Positions 12,518 through 23,173 of a stretch of 64,000 nucleotides of DNA are shown in pieces. The notes below the pieces were generated by a model. It made no database searches. It saw only the letters and a program-made list of their open reading frames with translations, and was not told the DNA's origin. The stretch comes from Dromaius novaehollandiae. Its lineage: Eukaryota; Chordata; Aves; Casuariiformes; Dromaiidae. Every line of letters starts with the position of its first letter. Position 1 is the stretch's first letter. Where the stretch lies: contig NW_026991372.1 of the NCBI RefSeq assembly GCF_036370855.1, positions 1-64,000 on the forward strand, given 5' to 3'. The position numbers and the translations under genes are program-made.

Positions 12518-15500
12518 CTAGTACTCCTCGGCCATCACCAGCACCACCAGCGCCGACCAGCCGGTGAAGGGGTAGGAGCCGCGGCCCTCGCCGGTGCTGT
12601 CGCTGTAGTGCTCCCAGAGGTAGCCGCTGGCCGCGTACTGCCGGTAGAGGTTGGTGAGGAGGTTGGCGCGCAGCTCGCGGTAGAGCTGGGCCGCCCGCTC
12701 GCGGTGGGGCCCCGGGCGGGCGCCGTAGTGGTGCAGCGCCCGCACCGCCAGGTAGTTGATGTTGACCCAGACGGGCCCGCGCCAGTAGGGCGGGTCGTGC
12801 TCCGTGTTGCGCTTCATGTAGAGCGGGCTGGCGCGGGAGAGCGAGCGGAGGCCGTAGGGCGACCAGAGGTGCTGCTCGCTGCGCAGGGCGGCCAGCACGC
12901 GGGGCAGCCGCGGCGAGTCGGGCCGCAGCAGCTGCAGCAGCAAGGGGAAGAGGCTCACGTAGCCCAGGGCGCCCACGAACTGCAGCTCGGGCGCCTGGCG
13001 CACCACGCGCACCAGCCGCGGCGGCGGTGGCGGCGGCTGCCCCGGCACGGCCGCCCGCGCCTTCTCCCGCTCCAGCGCCACGGCCTGGCTGTGGTTGCCG
13101 AAGTCGGCGAACGCGCCCAGGTGCTCGGCCCAGTGGAGCTGGTCGAGCAGGGCGTCGTCGCTCAGCGCCCGCTGCGCGCGCCGGTAGGGCTCCGCCGGCT
13201 CGCCCAGCCGCTCCGCCACGTCGCCCATGACGGCGGAGGCCAGCGCCATCCAGCAGCGCAGGTCGAGGTGCCGCTCATCGGCGGAGGGGTGCGAGGCGCG
13301 GGGGTAGTCGTCCAGCCCCGACGTCAGCGTCTTGGGGTTGAGGAAGCGCTCGGGCTGGCGGTCGCGGCCGCGCCAGCGGAAGGTGTGGGGCAGCGGCCCC
13401 GCCTGGGTGCTGTTGTACCAGTCGTACCAGGCGCGCAGGCGGGGGAAGAGGCGCCGCAGGTAGGGCAGCGGGGCCGTGCCCAGCAGCTGCTGCAGCGCCA
13501 GGAAGAGCGTGGGCGGGTTGGCGTTCTCGTTGTGCTGCACGACGAACTCGGGCGGCACCTTGGTGCGCGCCTCGTCGCCCAGGATCTGCTCCCGCGGGAT
13601 CCAGCCCTCGGCGTTCATGAGGTCGAGCCAGTGCGCGATCACCTCGCGGCTCAGCGCCGGGTCCCAGCGCGCCAGCAGCAGCTGGTGGAAGCCCTCGTCC
13701 CAGAGGAAACCGCGGGGGAAGAAGGAGCGGGAAGGCACGGCGGTGAAGAGGGAGCCCTCGGGGTAGGGCACGGGCTGCTCCGTGTGCGCCGACTGCACGA
13801 GGGAGTGCCCGTGGAAGTAGCCCATGCTGCCCAGCATGTTGCTGAGGGCGGCCTGGGCGAAGCGCTGCTGCGCGGGGGCGAAGCCTTTGCGGCCCAGCGC
13901 GAAGGTCTCCTCGAAGCGCCGCTCGAAGGCGGCCGCGTGCCTGGCCAGCTCCTCGGTCAGTGCGGGCCCCGCCAGTGGGCCGGGCCGGGCCGCCACGCTG
14001 CCCGACTCGAACGTCACCTCCACGCGGCAGGGCAGCCGCAGCGTCACTTGGTGCAGCAGCAAGTGGCTGTGCGGGGCCTGCTCGGCGGCGCCCGGCAGCC
14101 CCCGGAAGGCGTCCACGGCGAAGAAGCGCTGCCTGGGCCCGCCCGGCGGGGCGAAGACGAAGCGGTTGCTCAGACTGCTCTTCACCACATCTGTGAGGAG
14201 GTGCAGTCCCGGGCTCGCGGCCTGCAGGTAGTTGTAGCTGCAACCAAGCAGAGGAGACGCTCGCACCTGGCGGCTCCGGCCACCGAGGGAGGCCCCAGCA
14301 GCCGGGGGGACGCGGGCAGCCGCCACCACAGAGTACCTGGCGTATTTAGGGGCCGTCCCGGTGTCGTCCGTGGGCTTCAGGAAGGAGATCTTGAAGTGAC
14401 CCAGCTCCTCGGTCGTCCCCGTCACGGACGCCAGCCGGGTTCTGTTCTCCACGTGCGGCTGCAGCACCCCCTGCCCATCGGTGGCCACGTAGAAGAACAG
14501 GGAGAGGAGCGAGTCCTGGCTGCCTGCGTCCTGCAGACAAAGCAGCCACGTCTAGACCACGGGGTTTTGGAGCCGCCCGTTTCCCCACCTGAGACCAGGC
14601 CGCAGCCCCACGAAACACGCTGGCGGCGAGCGGGAAGGCGCCAGGCAGCCCCGGCCGCGCTCCTGGGACCCCCGTGCCCAGCCGCCTGTGGGCAGGGGCT
14701 CGAGGCCAGCGCTCTGCGGCCGCCCCAGCCGGATGTGCGCAGCACCGTGCCGCACGTGCCCCGGGTGCCCAGCCCCGGCCGCGCCGCCGGCCCCGCGCAC
14801 GCCCCCACCTCCGTCCGGGCTGTGACGCGCCAGCTCCAATCCCCGCCATGCTCCCCGCCCGGCCTCTTCACGAACTCGGTGCGCAGCAGCAGCCCGTGGT
14901 CGTGGATGTCCTGCACGCCGAAGCTCTCGCCGTCGTGCTGCAGCCAGCCGTAGCGCGACAGCCCGTCGCCCTGCTCACACGTGTGCCGCAGGCTCGCCTC
15001 CGCCTCCCGCTGCTGCAGCCACATCAGCCCTGCGGGCAGGCGGGGCACTGAGCTGCCAGCCCGGGCCCTGCCCCGGGACGGGCCCTGCTCCCGGGCTGGC
15101 GACAGCCCGGTCCGACCTCCCCCATCCCGCCCCGGTCCCAAACCTGCTGCAGGTCCGGCCCTGCCCGGGCTCAGCCCTGGCTGTGGGCATCGCCCTGCCC
15201 CACCGCCAGCCCCCCGGCCCCGGCCTGCCCCTCTGCAGAGCCCTGCTCAGAGCCGCCCCGGTCCCAGCCCCGGTCCCGGTCCCGGCCCGGCCCGCCGCGG
15301 CCCCCACCGGTGACGAGGGAGCGGGGGCTGCGGGTCTTCATGCCGAAGTAGACGTGGGGCCGGTAGGAGCCCCAGAAGCGGCGGGGGGCGGCGGCAGCGG
15401 CGGTGGCGCCGGGGGGCAGCGCGGGCGGCGCGGGGTGCGGGGTCACCAGGCGGGCGGCGGCGCGGGCCCGCTCCCAGCGCGCCACGGCCACGGCGGCGGC

Positions 15501-15674
15501 GGCGCCGCCCAGCGCCAGCGCCGCCGCCAGCGCCAGCAGCGCCCAGCCGCGCCGCCACCCCCGGCCCCGCTCGCGCCCCTGCTCCCGCTCGCGCTCCCGC
15601 CGCGGCGGCGACCCCCGCGCCCGCCCCCGCCCGCGCGGGCCCTCAGCGCCGCGCCGCCGCCGCTCCCCCGCCAT
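12518..15674 (-). CDS. MOGS: Mannosyl-oligosaccharide glucosidase (glucosidase I, GH63)
   Basis: ER type II membrane enzyme that removes the outermost alpha-1,2 glucose from Glc3Man9GlcNAc2 just after transfer to protein. Coding exons in transcript order: 15674-15308, 15029-14809, 14530-14337, 14237-12518; phases agree and yield 833 aa, against 837 in human. An Arg-rich cytosolic tail (1-42, RRGW just before the membrane) precedes one transmembrane segment (about 43-65). The luminal N-terminal beta domain holds [24 protein letters not shown] and [18 protein letters not shown]; the catalytic alpha/alpha barrel is in the large last exon and contains [22 protein letters not shown]-like [26 protein letters not shown] and [12 protein letters not shown], all family hallmarks. 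Three introns and a single long last exon are as in mammals. Confidence 0.98.
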
Positions 15675-15699
15675 CCGCCCACCGCCGCCGCCGCCCCCC

Positions 15700-15707
15700 T
15701 ACGTCAT
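15700..15707 (-). promoter_or_regulatory. CRE/ATF6-like element near the MOGS start
   Basis: On the minus strand ATGACGTA lies about 26 bases upstream of the MOGS ATG, close to the CRE core and to the ATF6/XBP1 element (TGACGTGG). For an ER quality-control enzyme this would suit stress induction, but one 8-mer is weak evidence. Confidence 0.35.
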
Positions 15708-15839
15708 CGGCCCGCGCCGCGCCGCGGGGGCTGCCGGGAGCGGCGGCGCGCGCAGCCCCGCTGCCACGCGGCCGGCGGCGGCGGCGCCCCCTGGCGGCGC
15801 GAGGCGGGGCGGCGCCGGGCGGGGCGGCGCCCGGGACAC

Positions 15840-17075
15840 GGGGCGGGGGGAACAGAGGAGGGGACCCGAGGGGGACACGGGACCCAATCCCGGGACACGG
15901 GGGGGGGCATGGGGGGGAATGGGGGGACACAGGACCCAATCCCGGGACACGGGGGGACACGGGGGGGCATGGGGGGGAATGGGGGGACACGGGACCCAAT
16001 CCCGGGACACGAGGGGACACGGGGGGGCATGGGGGGGAATGGGGGGACACAGGACCCAATCCCGGGACACGAGGGGACACGGGGGGGGGCATGGGGGGGA
16101 ATGGGGGGACACAGGACCCAATCCCGGGACACGAGGGGACACGGGGGGGGGCATGGGGGGGAATGGGGGGACACAGGACCCAATCCCGGGACACGAGGGG
16201 ACACGGGGGGGCATGGGGGGGAATGGGGGGACACGGGACCCAATCCCGGGACACGAGGGGACACGGGGGGGGGCATGGGGGGGAATGGGGGGACATAGGA
16301 CCCAATCCCGGGACATGAGGGGACACGGGGGGGCATGGGGGGGATGGGGGGACATAGGACCCAATCCCGGGACATGAGGGGACACGGGGGGGTCTGCGGG
16401 GGGCACAGGGGGGATATGGGGGGACCCGGGGGAGCATGGGGGGACACAGGACCCAATCCTGGGACACGAGAGGACACGGGGGGGCATGGGGGCACCGGGG
16501 GGGTATTGGGGGACCCAGGGGACACGGGGTGGGGCCATGGGGGGCCATGGGACCAAATCCAAGGACATGAGGGGACACAGGGGGACACAGGGGGGACACG
16601 GGACCCAATCCCAGGACATGAGGGGACACAGAGGGACACGGGGGGTCTGCGGGGGGCACAGGGGGGATATGGGGGGCATGGGGGGACACAGGACCCAATC
16701 CTGGGACACGAGAGGACATGGGGGGGCACGGGGGGGCGGGGGGGGGTATTGGGGGACCCAGGGGACACGGGGTGGGGCCATGGGGGGCCATGGGACCCAA
16801 TCCCGGGACATGAGGGGACACAGAGGGACACAGGGGGGGCACAGGCGGGACATAGGCGAGATATGGAGGGGCCTGGGGGGACACAGGGGGGGCCTGGGGG
16901 GACATAGGATCCAATCCTGGGACACGGGGGACACGGGGGGGGGCATGGCAGGACGTGGGGGGGCACAGGACCCAACCCTGGGACATGGGGGGACATGAGG
17001 GGACGTGAGGGGACACAGGACCCCGTGGGGCCTCACTCCGGGACACGAGGGAATGGGGGGGATGCAGGACCCCCC
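15840..17075. repeat. 60-bp G-rich minisatellite between MOGS and the PDCD4-like gene
   Basis: About 20 units, main period 60 bp, each with a GACCCAATCCCGGGACA box and a G-rich arm. Units in the left half are almost identical; those on the right are more diverged. It fills nearly all the space between the MOGS promoter and the 3' end of the PDCD4-like gene. Confidence 0.95.
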
Positions 17076-17157
17076 GGGGCCACATCCCACCCCCCCATCC
17101 CGTCCCCCCCCATCGCGGCCCCACAGAGGCCGACGCAGCGGGTCCTTGGGGAGCCTC

Positions 17158-17163
17158 TTTATT
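17158..17163 (-). terminator. Poly(A) signal of the PDCD4-like gene
   Basis: AATAAA on the minus strand about 107 bases downstream of the stop codon. Confidence 0.85.
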
Positions 17164-17269
17164 GCGTCCGTCCATCCGCCCGTCCGTCCGCGCGGCCCCC
17201 GGCCCCGTGGCGGGGGGGCCCTGGGGGGCGCCATGGGGGGGGACCGCCAGGGGCCCCGCGCCGGCCCCG

Positions 17270-20200
17270 TCACTGCTTGATCTGGCCCCCGTCGCCCTCG
17301 CTCACGAAGCGCTTCCGGCCCCTGCGGAGCAGGAGGAGGAGGAGGAAGGGGATGGGGACGGGGATGGGGATGGGGACGGGGATGGGGGGGGCCCCCCGCA
17401 CCCCCCCGCGCCCCCGGTACCTGGCGGGGCAGGCGTCGCGCAGCGCCCGGGTGATGACGCCCGCGGCGAAGCAGCGCTCCACCAGCCGCTCCAGCACGCC
17501 CTGCGCCTGCGGCACGTCCAGGCTCAGGTCCCCCAGCTCCTCGTAGACCCGCTGGAAGCCCTGGGGGCGGCACGACGGCGTTGGGCCCCCGCAGCCCCCC
17601 CAGACCCCGCGCCCCCCGCGCCCCCCGCCCCGCTCACCCGGTTCATCTGGTCCAGCGTCACCAGCCCCGTCTCCCACAGCACCTTCAGCAGCGTCACCAT
17701 CATGGTGACGGGAGCCTCGCCGGAGCCCTCCAGCACCATCAGCAGGGCCTGCGGCGGCGGGGGTCAGTGCGGGGCGGCACCGCGGCCCCCCCGGCCCCCC
17801 CGGCCCCCCCTCACCTCGTACACCAGCTCGTGGTGGAAGTGGGGCACCTCCAGCTCCCGCAGGCAGTGCTCGGCCTCCGCCACCTCCCCGGACAGCAGGT
17901 ACTCGCGCAGCAGCAGGTTCATCTGCGGAGAGACGGCGCCGGGCGCGGGCACGCCGGCGGGCGCAGCGGGATGGCACCGCAGGAGCATCGCGGGGACACG
18001 TGCGGACACGGCGCGGGCACGCCGGTGGGCGCAGCGGGATGGCACCGCAGGAGCATCGCGGGGACACGCGGGGACACGGCGCGGGCACGCCGGCGGGCGC
18101 AGCGGGATGGCACCGCAGGAGCATCGCGGGGACACGTGCGGACACGGCGCGGGCACGCCGGCGGGCGCAGCGGGATGGCACCGCAGGAGCATCGCGGGGA
18201 CACGCGGGGACACGGCGCGGGCACGCCGGCGGGCGCAGCGGGATGGCACCGCAGGAGCATCGCGGGGACACGCGGGGACACGGCGCGGGCACGCCGGCGG
18301 GCGCAGCGGGATGGCACCGCAGGAGCATCGCGGGGACACGCGGGGACACGGCGCGGGCACGCCGGCGGGCGCAGCGGGATGGCACCGCAGGAGCATCGCG
18401 GGGACACGCGGGGACACGGCGCGGGCACGCCGGCGGGCGCAGCGGGATGGCACCGCAGGAGCATCGCGGGGACACGCGGGGACACGGCGCGGGCACGCCG
18501 GTGGGCGCAGCGGGATGGCACCGCAGGAGCATCGCGGGGACACGCGGGGACACAGCGCGGGCACGCCGGCGGGCGCAGCGGGATGGCACCGCAGGAGCAT
18601 CGCGGGGACACGCGGGGACACGGCGCGGGCACGCCGGCGGGCGCAGCGGGATGGCACCGCAGGAGCATCGCGGGGACACGCGGGGACACGGTGCGGGCAC
18701 GCCGGCGGGCGCAGCGGGATGGCACCGCAGGAGCATCACGGGGACACGTGGGGACATGGTGCGGGCATGGCAGTGGGGGTAGCATGGGATGGCACGGCAG
18801 GAGCACCGCGGGGATATGGCGCGAGCACGTCAGCAGGCACAGCACAGGATGGCAGGGCAGGAGCATCGCGGGGACACTCGGGGACACGGCGCAGGCACGC
18901 CGGTGGACACAGTGCGGGCTGGCATGGCAGCAGCACTGTGGGGAACATGGACGGCGTGGGGACAGCCCGGGGGGGTGCTGCGGGGGAGTCACGCTGGCAG
19001 CGGTGCAGGGACAGCTGGGGACACAGGTGGAGGGACAGGTCAGGCATGGAGACGCATCTGGAGGGACACCGCAGGGACCAGGGGACACATCCGGGGGATG
19101 TGGCATGGGGACATCCAGGGCCACCTCGGGGGGACGAGGCACAGGGAGGGCCACGGGGCCAAAGCACGGAGACACGGCGGCACATCCCAAGGGGTGGGAC
19201 AGGGCTATGGCCGGGGGACACAGTGCAGGACAGCCACGGGGACACGTCCCAGGGGACGGGGCGCGGGGACGGCCGGGGGACAGGGCACAGGACAGCCACG
19301 GGGACGCGTCCCACTGACCTCCTTGATGAGGTGCTTGACGGGGCGCTGGCCGCCCCCCACGCCCCACACGTTGTCCAGCCGGTTGACGTCGCGCTTGATG
19401 CGGAGCAGCACGGCAGCGCGGTCCAGGGCGGCCCTGCGGGCAGGCGGGTGAGCCAGGGCGGCGCGCGGGGTGGCACCGTGCAGGGTGTCACGGCACGGGG
19501 TGGCACGGCGCGGTGGCACTTACCTGGCGTGCTCGCAGTCCACCCGGCCCTTGTAGCGCTCCAGGAAGTCGAGGGGCAGCGCGTGGTCGGCCACCGCCCG
19601 GGCGATGAACTGTCCCAGCATCTGGGCAGAGACGGGGTGGGCTCCCGGCCCGGCGCATCCCCTCCCCGGCACGTTCCCTCCCGCACGGCCGTGTCCCCGT
19701 CCCCGTCCCCGTCCCCGCCTGCGCGCACCTGCGGGGCCTCGGGGGTGTCGAGGATGAGGTCGGGCAGGTCGCGCAGCATCTTGTCGAAGGCCCAGGCGAT
19801 GTCCTCGGGGGTCACCACGCGGCCCACCAGGTCGGAGAGCAGGCGGGACGTCAGCTCCCGGTGGCTGGCCTTGCCCTCCAGCGCCAGGGCCACCGCCAGC
19901 GAGGGCACCGCGTGCTTCCGGCTGCCCAGGTTCAGCCCCCGCAGCAGCTCCTGCGCCCCCGAGGCGTCACCCGCCCGGCGGCGGGTCCCCGTCCCCCAGG
20001 GTCCCCATCCCCGAGGGACCCCCGTCCCCCAGGGTCCTCATCCCTGAGGGTCCCCTGTCCCTAAGGGTCCCCATCCCTGAGGGTCCCCATCCCCAAAGGA
20101 CGCCGTCTTCCAGGGTCCCCATCCCCGAGGGACCCCCATTCCCCAGTGTCCTCATTCCTGAGGGTCCCCTGCCCCTAAGGGTCCCCATCCCTGAGGGTCT

Positions 20201-22683
20201 CGTGTCCCCTCTCTGAGGGTCCCCGTCCCCAAAGGACACCGTCCCCCAGGGTCCCTGTCCCCTCCCCGAGGAAGCCCATCCCCGAGGGTCCCCCACGCCC
20301 AGGAGACCCCTGCTCCCTCCCCAAGGGACCCCTTTGGACCCCTGTCTCATCCCCAAAGGGCTCCTGCCCCCTCCATGAGGGTCGCCATCCTCGAGGGACC
20401 CCCATCTGCTCCCCGAGGGACCCCTGCCCCTCCATGAGGGTCCCCATCCCCAAGGGATCCCCATCCCCTCCCCGAGGGCCCCCATCCCTGAGGGACCCCA
20501 TCCCCTCCCTGAGGGACCCCCATCCCCTCCCCGGGGGACCCCTGCCCCTCCATGAGGGTCGCCATCCCCGAGGGACCCCCATCCGCTCCCCGAGGGACTC
20601 CCTGCCCTCCATGAGGGTCCCTGCTCCCGAGGGACCCCCATCCCCTTCCCAAGGGACACCTGCTCCTACATGAGGGTCCCCATCCCCAAGGGACCCCCAT
20701 CCCCTCCCCGAGGGACCCCCATCCCCTCCCTGAGGGATCCCCATCCCCGAGGGACCCCCATCCCCTCCATGAGGGTCCCCATCCCTGAGGGACCCCTTCC
20801 CCTCCCCGGGGGACCCCCATCCCTGAGAGACCCCCATCCCCGAGGGACCCCCATCCCCTTCCCAAGGGACCCCTGTCCCTCCATGAAGGACCCCATCCCC
20901 TCCCCAAGGGACCCCCCCCCCGCAGCCCGCCCGGTCCCCGAGCGCCGGCTCACCATGACCTCGCTGGTGTCCCCGTGCTCGAAGTACTCCAGCACCATGG
21001 GCTGCACGTTCTTCTGCAGCTCGCCCTCCTCCAGCTCGGGCACCACCGTGGCGTAGACCGTGTCCCCCTGCGGCGACGGCACGCGGCAGCCCGCGGCCTC
21101 GAGCCAGCTCCGGCACCGGTGCCGGCACGGGGGCCGCGGGCGGGGGGGGGGCCCTACCTGCGCCGCCTCGTCGTAGTTGGGGTCGCGGGCGTCGGGCTCC
21201 TGGTAGCCGTACACCACGCCGGGGGCACCCCACACGCCCTTGCCCCCCGCACCGCCTGTGCCAGTGCATGGGGTGAGCGTGGGGCACCGCCGGCCGGGAC
21301 CCCCGTGCCGGGGCTGCCTCGGGGCCCTGCCCCACGGCGGGATGCCAGAGGGGTCCCAGCCCCACAGGGTGACGATGGGGCTATGGAGGGGTCTGGGTGC
21401 CATGCGGATGCAGGATGGGATCCCAGCCCCACAGGGCAGTGATGGGGCTACGGAGGGGTCCCGACCCCATGGGTGTGCAGGAGGAGTCCCAGCCCCATGG
21501 GGCAACGACGGGGCTATGGAGGGGTCTGGGTGCCATGCGGATGCAGGAGGGGTCCCAGCCCCACAGGTCAGTGATGGGGCCATGGGGGGCTCCCAGCCCC
21601 ACGGGGGATGCAGGAGGGATCCCAGCCCCACGGAGCAGTGAAGGGGCCATGGGGGGCTCCCAGCCCCACGGGGGATGCAGGAGGGCTCCCAGCCCCACGG
21701 GGACGCAGGAGGGCTCCCGGCCCCAGGGGACCACGCAGGGCTGCTGGCCCCCCAGCGCGGCCCGCGGCCCCTCACCTTTCTTGGGCAGCCCGCGGCCCTT
21801 GCCGGTGCGGGACTTGCGGTCGTGGGCCTTGCCCTTGGGGCTGCCGGGCTCGGCGCTGGGCTCGGCGCCCTCCGACAGCGACTCGCGGGCCGAGTCCCGG
21901 GACGAGGTGCGCCGCAGCCGCCGCTTGGCCTTGGCCTTCAGCCGCGCCTCGTGCAGCAGCTTCTCCTGGGGGGTCCAGGCGCGCGGCCCCCCGCCCCCCA
22001 GCAGAGCCTCCTCCCCGGCCTCCTCCTCCTCCTCCTCCGCGGCCCCCGGGCACGGCCCCTGCGGCGGCACCGTCAACGGGGACCCCGACAGGCCCTGCCA
22101 CGGTTCCCCAGACCCCTCCACGGCCCCCCCGGGACCCTCCCGGGCCCCCCCGTGGTCCCGCGCCCAAACAGACGCCCCCAGGGACCCCCCCGCCGACCCT
22201 CCTCTTGCTCCTTCACGGCCCCCCCCAGGCCCCCCCGGGCTCCCCAGGGCCCCCCGCTCTGCCACGACCCCCCCCCCTCGGGCGCCCCGACGGTCTCAGC
22301 GCGGCCCCGGCCCTGCCCCTGCCCCGCCGCCGCCCCCCCCCCCCCCCCCCGGGCCCCGCCGTGCGCACGTGGCACCGGGGCCGCCCGCCGCGGTTGCCGG
22401 GACCGGGACCAGAGCCGGTGCCGGAGGTCGGTGCCGCGGCTCGGTGCCGGGCGCGGGCGGTGGTCAGTCCGGGGGTCCGGTGCCGGGGGCGCTCGGGGGG
22501 GGGGGGGGTCCGGTGCCGGGGCAGCGCTCGGCCCGGGGTGGGGTGGGGCGGTCCGGTGTCGGTGTCGGTGCCGGTGCCGGGGGGCGGCCCGGGTCCGGGG
22601 TCGGTACTTGCCGTGGCGAAGGGGGCGCGGTCGGCGGCGCCCAGCTCGGCCGCGCTGGCGGCGGGCACGGCGGAGGCGGACAT
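17270..22683 (-). CDS. PDCD4 paralogue, complete (two MA3 domains)
   Basis: PDCD4 blocks translation initiation by occupying eIF4A with two MA3 domains. Exons in transcript order: 22683-22612, 22058-21776, 21255-21158, 21067-20954, 19950-19729, 19621-19524, 19433-19319, 17922-17815, 17748-17638, 17560-17421, 17321-17270. They join in phase to 470 aa; human PDCD4 has 469. Visible: acidic start, basic KAKAKRRLRR (65-74), KSRTGKGRGLPKKG, GGKGVWGAPG, DPNYDEAA, LEYFEHGDTSEV, LALEGKASHRELTSRLLSDL, FDKMLRDLPDLILDTP, VWGVGGGQ, KEMNLLLREYLLSGE, AEHCLRELEVPHFHHELVYE, LDVPQAQGVLERL and the C-terminal GRKRFVSEGDGG with the Akt site serine. MA3 domains about 160-283 and 325-448. Exon 1 uses a GC donor (GCAAGT), so the first 24 residues are less certain. 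Mammals have no PDCD4 gene here; the paralogue is argued to be a genome-duplication copy. It sits between MOGS and CCDC142, same strand. Confidence 0.93.
17930..18915. repeat. 68-bp minisatellite in the PDCD4-like gene
   Basis: About 14 tandem units of 68 bp (ATGGCACCGC at 17971, 18039, 18107 and on), most differing at only one to three bases; the last three, toward 18900, decay. It lies in the intron before the exon at 17922 and begins within about 20 bases of that acceptor. Confidence 0.96.
18916..19318. repeat. Decayed GGGGACA-rich repeats in the same intron
   Basis: Irregular GGGGACA/CACGG-rich sequence, including two similar copies of a CAGCCACGGGGACGCGTCCC-type box near 19225 and 19290. 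It appears to be an older, scrambled relative of the adjacent array. Confidence 0.5.
19965..20930. repeat. CCATCCCC/GAGGGACC minisatellite, intron of PDCD4-like gene
   Basis: Tandem degenerate units alternating CCCCATCCC with GAGGGACCC, basic period roughly 22-25 bp with higher-order blocks carrying CTCCATGAGGGTC. It almost fills the intron between the exons at 20954 and 19950. Strong pyrimidine bias on the plus strand. Confidence 0.93.
21300..21760. repeat. Minisatellite, units of about 65 bp, in the PDCD4-like gene
   Basis: Roughly seven units containing CCCAGCCCCAC and GATGCAGGAGGG boxes, in the intron between the exons at 21776 and 21255. Confidence 0.88.
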
Positions 22684-22860
22684 GCCGGGCGGCACCGCGA
22701 CCGCGACCGCGACCGGGGCGGCAGCGGGACGGGACCGGGACCGGGACCGGGGACCGGGAAGGGGCGCGCGGCTCGGCCCGACCCCGCCCCGCCGCGCGGA
22801 GGAAGTGACCGGGCGGCGGCGGCGGCGGCATCATGGGAGCCGTAGTCCCCCCGCCACCGG
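22684..22860 (-). promoter_or_regulatory. Promoter of the PDCD4-like gene with a ZNF143/THAP11-type site
   Basis: CpG-rich, TATA-less. On the minus strand ACTACGGCTCCCATGATGC (22846-22828) matches the ZNF143/THAP11 consensus (ACTACAAYTCCCARMATGC) at most positions. A GGAAGTGA at 22801-22808 fits an ETS site. Both are common in housekeeping promoters. The GCC-repeat just 3' of the ZNF143 site is likely at the transcription start. Confidence 0.55.
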
Positions 22861-23148
22861 CCCCGGCCCCGGCCCCGTGGGCACGGGCACCGTGGGAACC
22901 GGCCCCGTGGGCACCGGCCCCGAGCCCGGGCGGCGCAGGGCCGGGAACGGAGGCGCCACTCGACCCCGGTGCCCGGCGCCGCTTCCCGGTGCAGCTCCGG
23001 GGCGCAGGGAGGCGAAACCCTGGTCCGGGCTTCGGCCGGCTGGCGGGGGACGGCGGCACCGGGGCCCCCCGCGCCCACCCCCGTGCCCCCCGCGCAGGGC
23101 CACCCGGGGCAGCGGCGGAGCAGGCGGGAGCCGGGGTGCTGCAGCCGC
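22861..23148. other. Spacer between CCDC142 tail and PDCD4-like promoter
   Basis: GC-rich, with a small GGCCCCGTGGGCACCG repeat at its left. No exon, no MRPL53 homology. Confidence 0.5.
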
Positions 23149-23154
23149 TTTATT
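23149..23154 (-). terminator. CCDC142 poly(A) signal
   Basis: AATAAA on the minus strand about 20 bases after the stop, implying a 3'UTR of only some 40 bases. Confidence 0.85.
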
Positions 23155-23173
23155 GCCACCGCCCCGGGGGGGC

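Noticed and set aside
12137-14953. 938-codon plus-strand frame
   Set aside because: Antisense shadow of the large MOGS exon caused by GC-rich third positions.
17162-20047. 961-codon plus-strand frame with Gly/Ala/Arg/His repeats
   Set aside because: Antisense to PDCD4-like exons and driven by the 68-bp intronic array.
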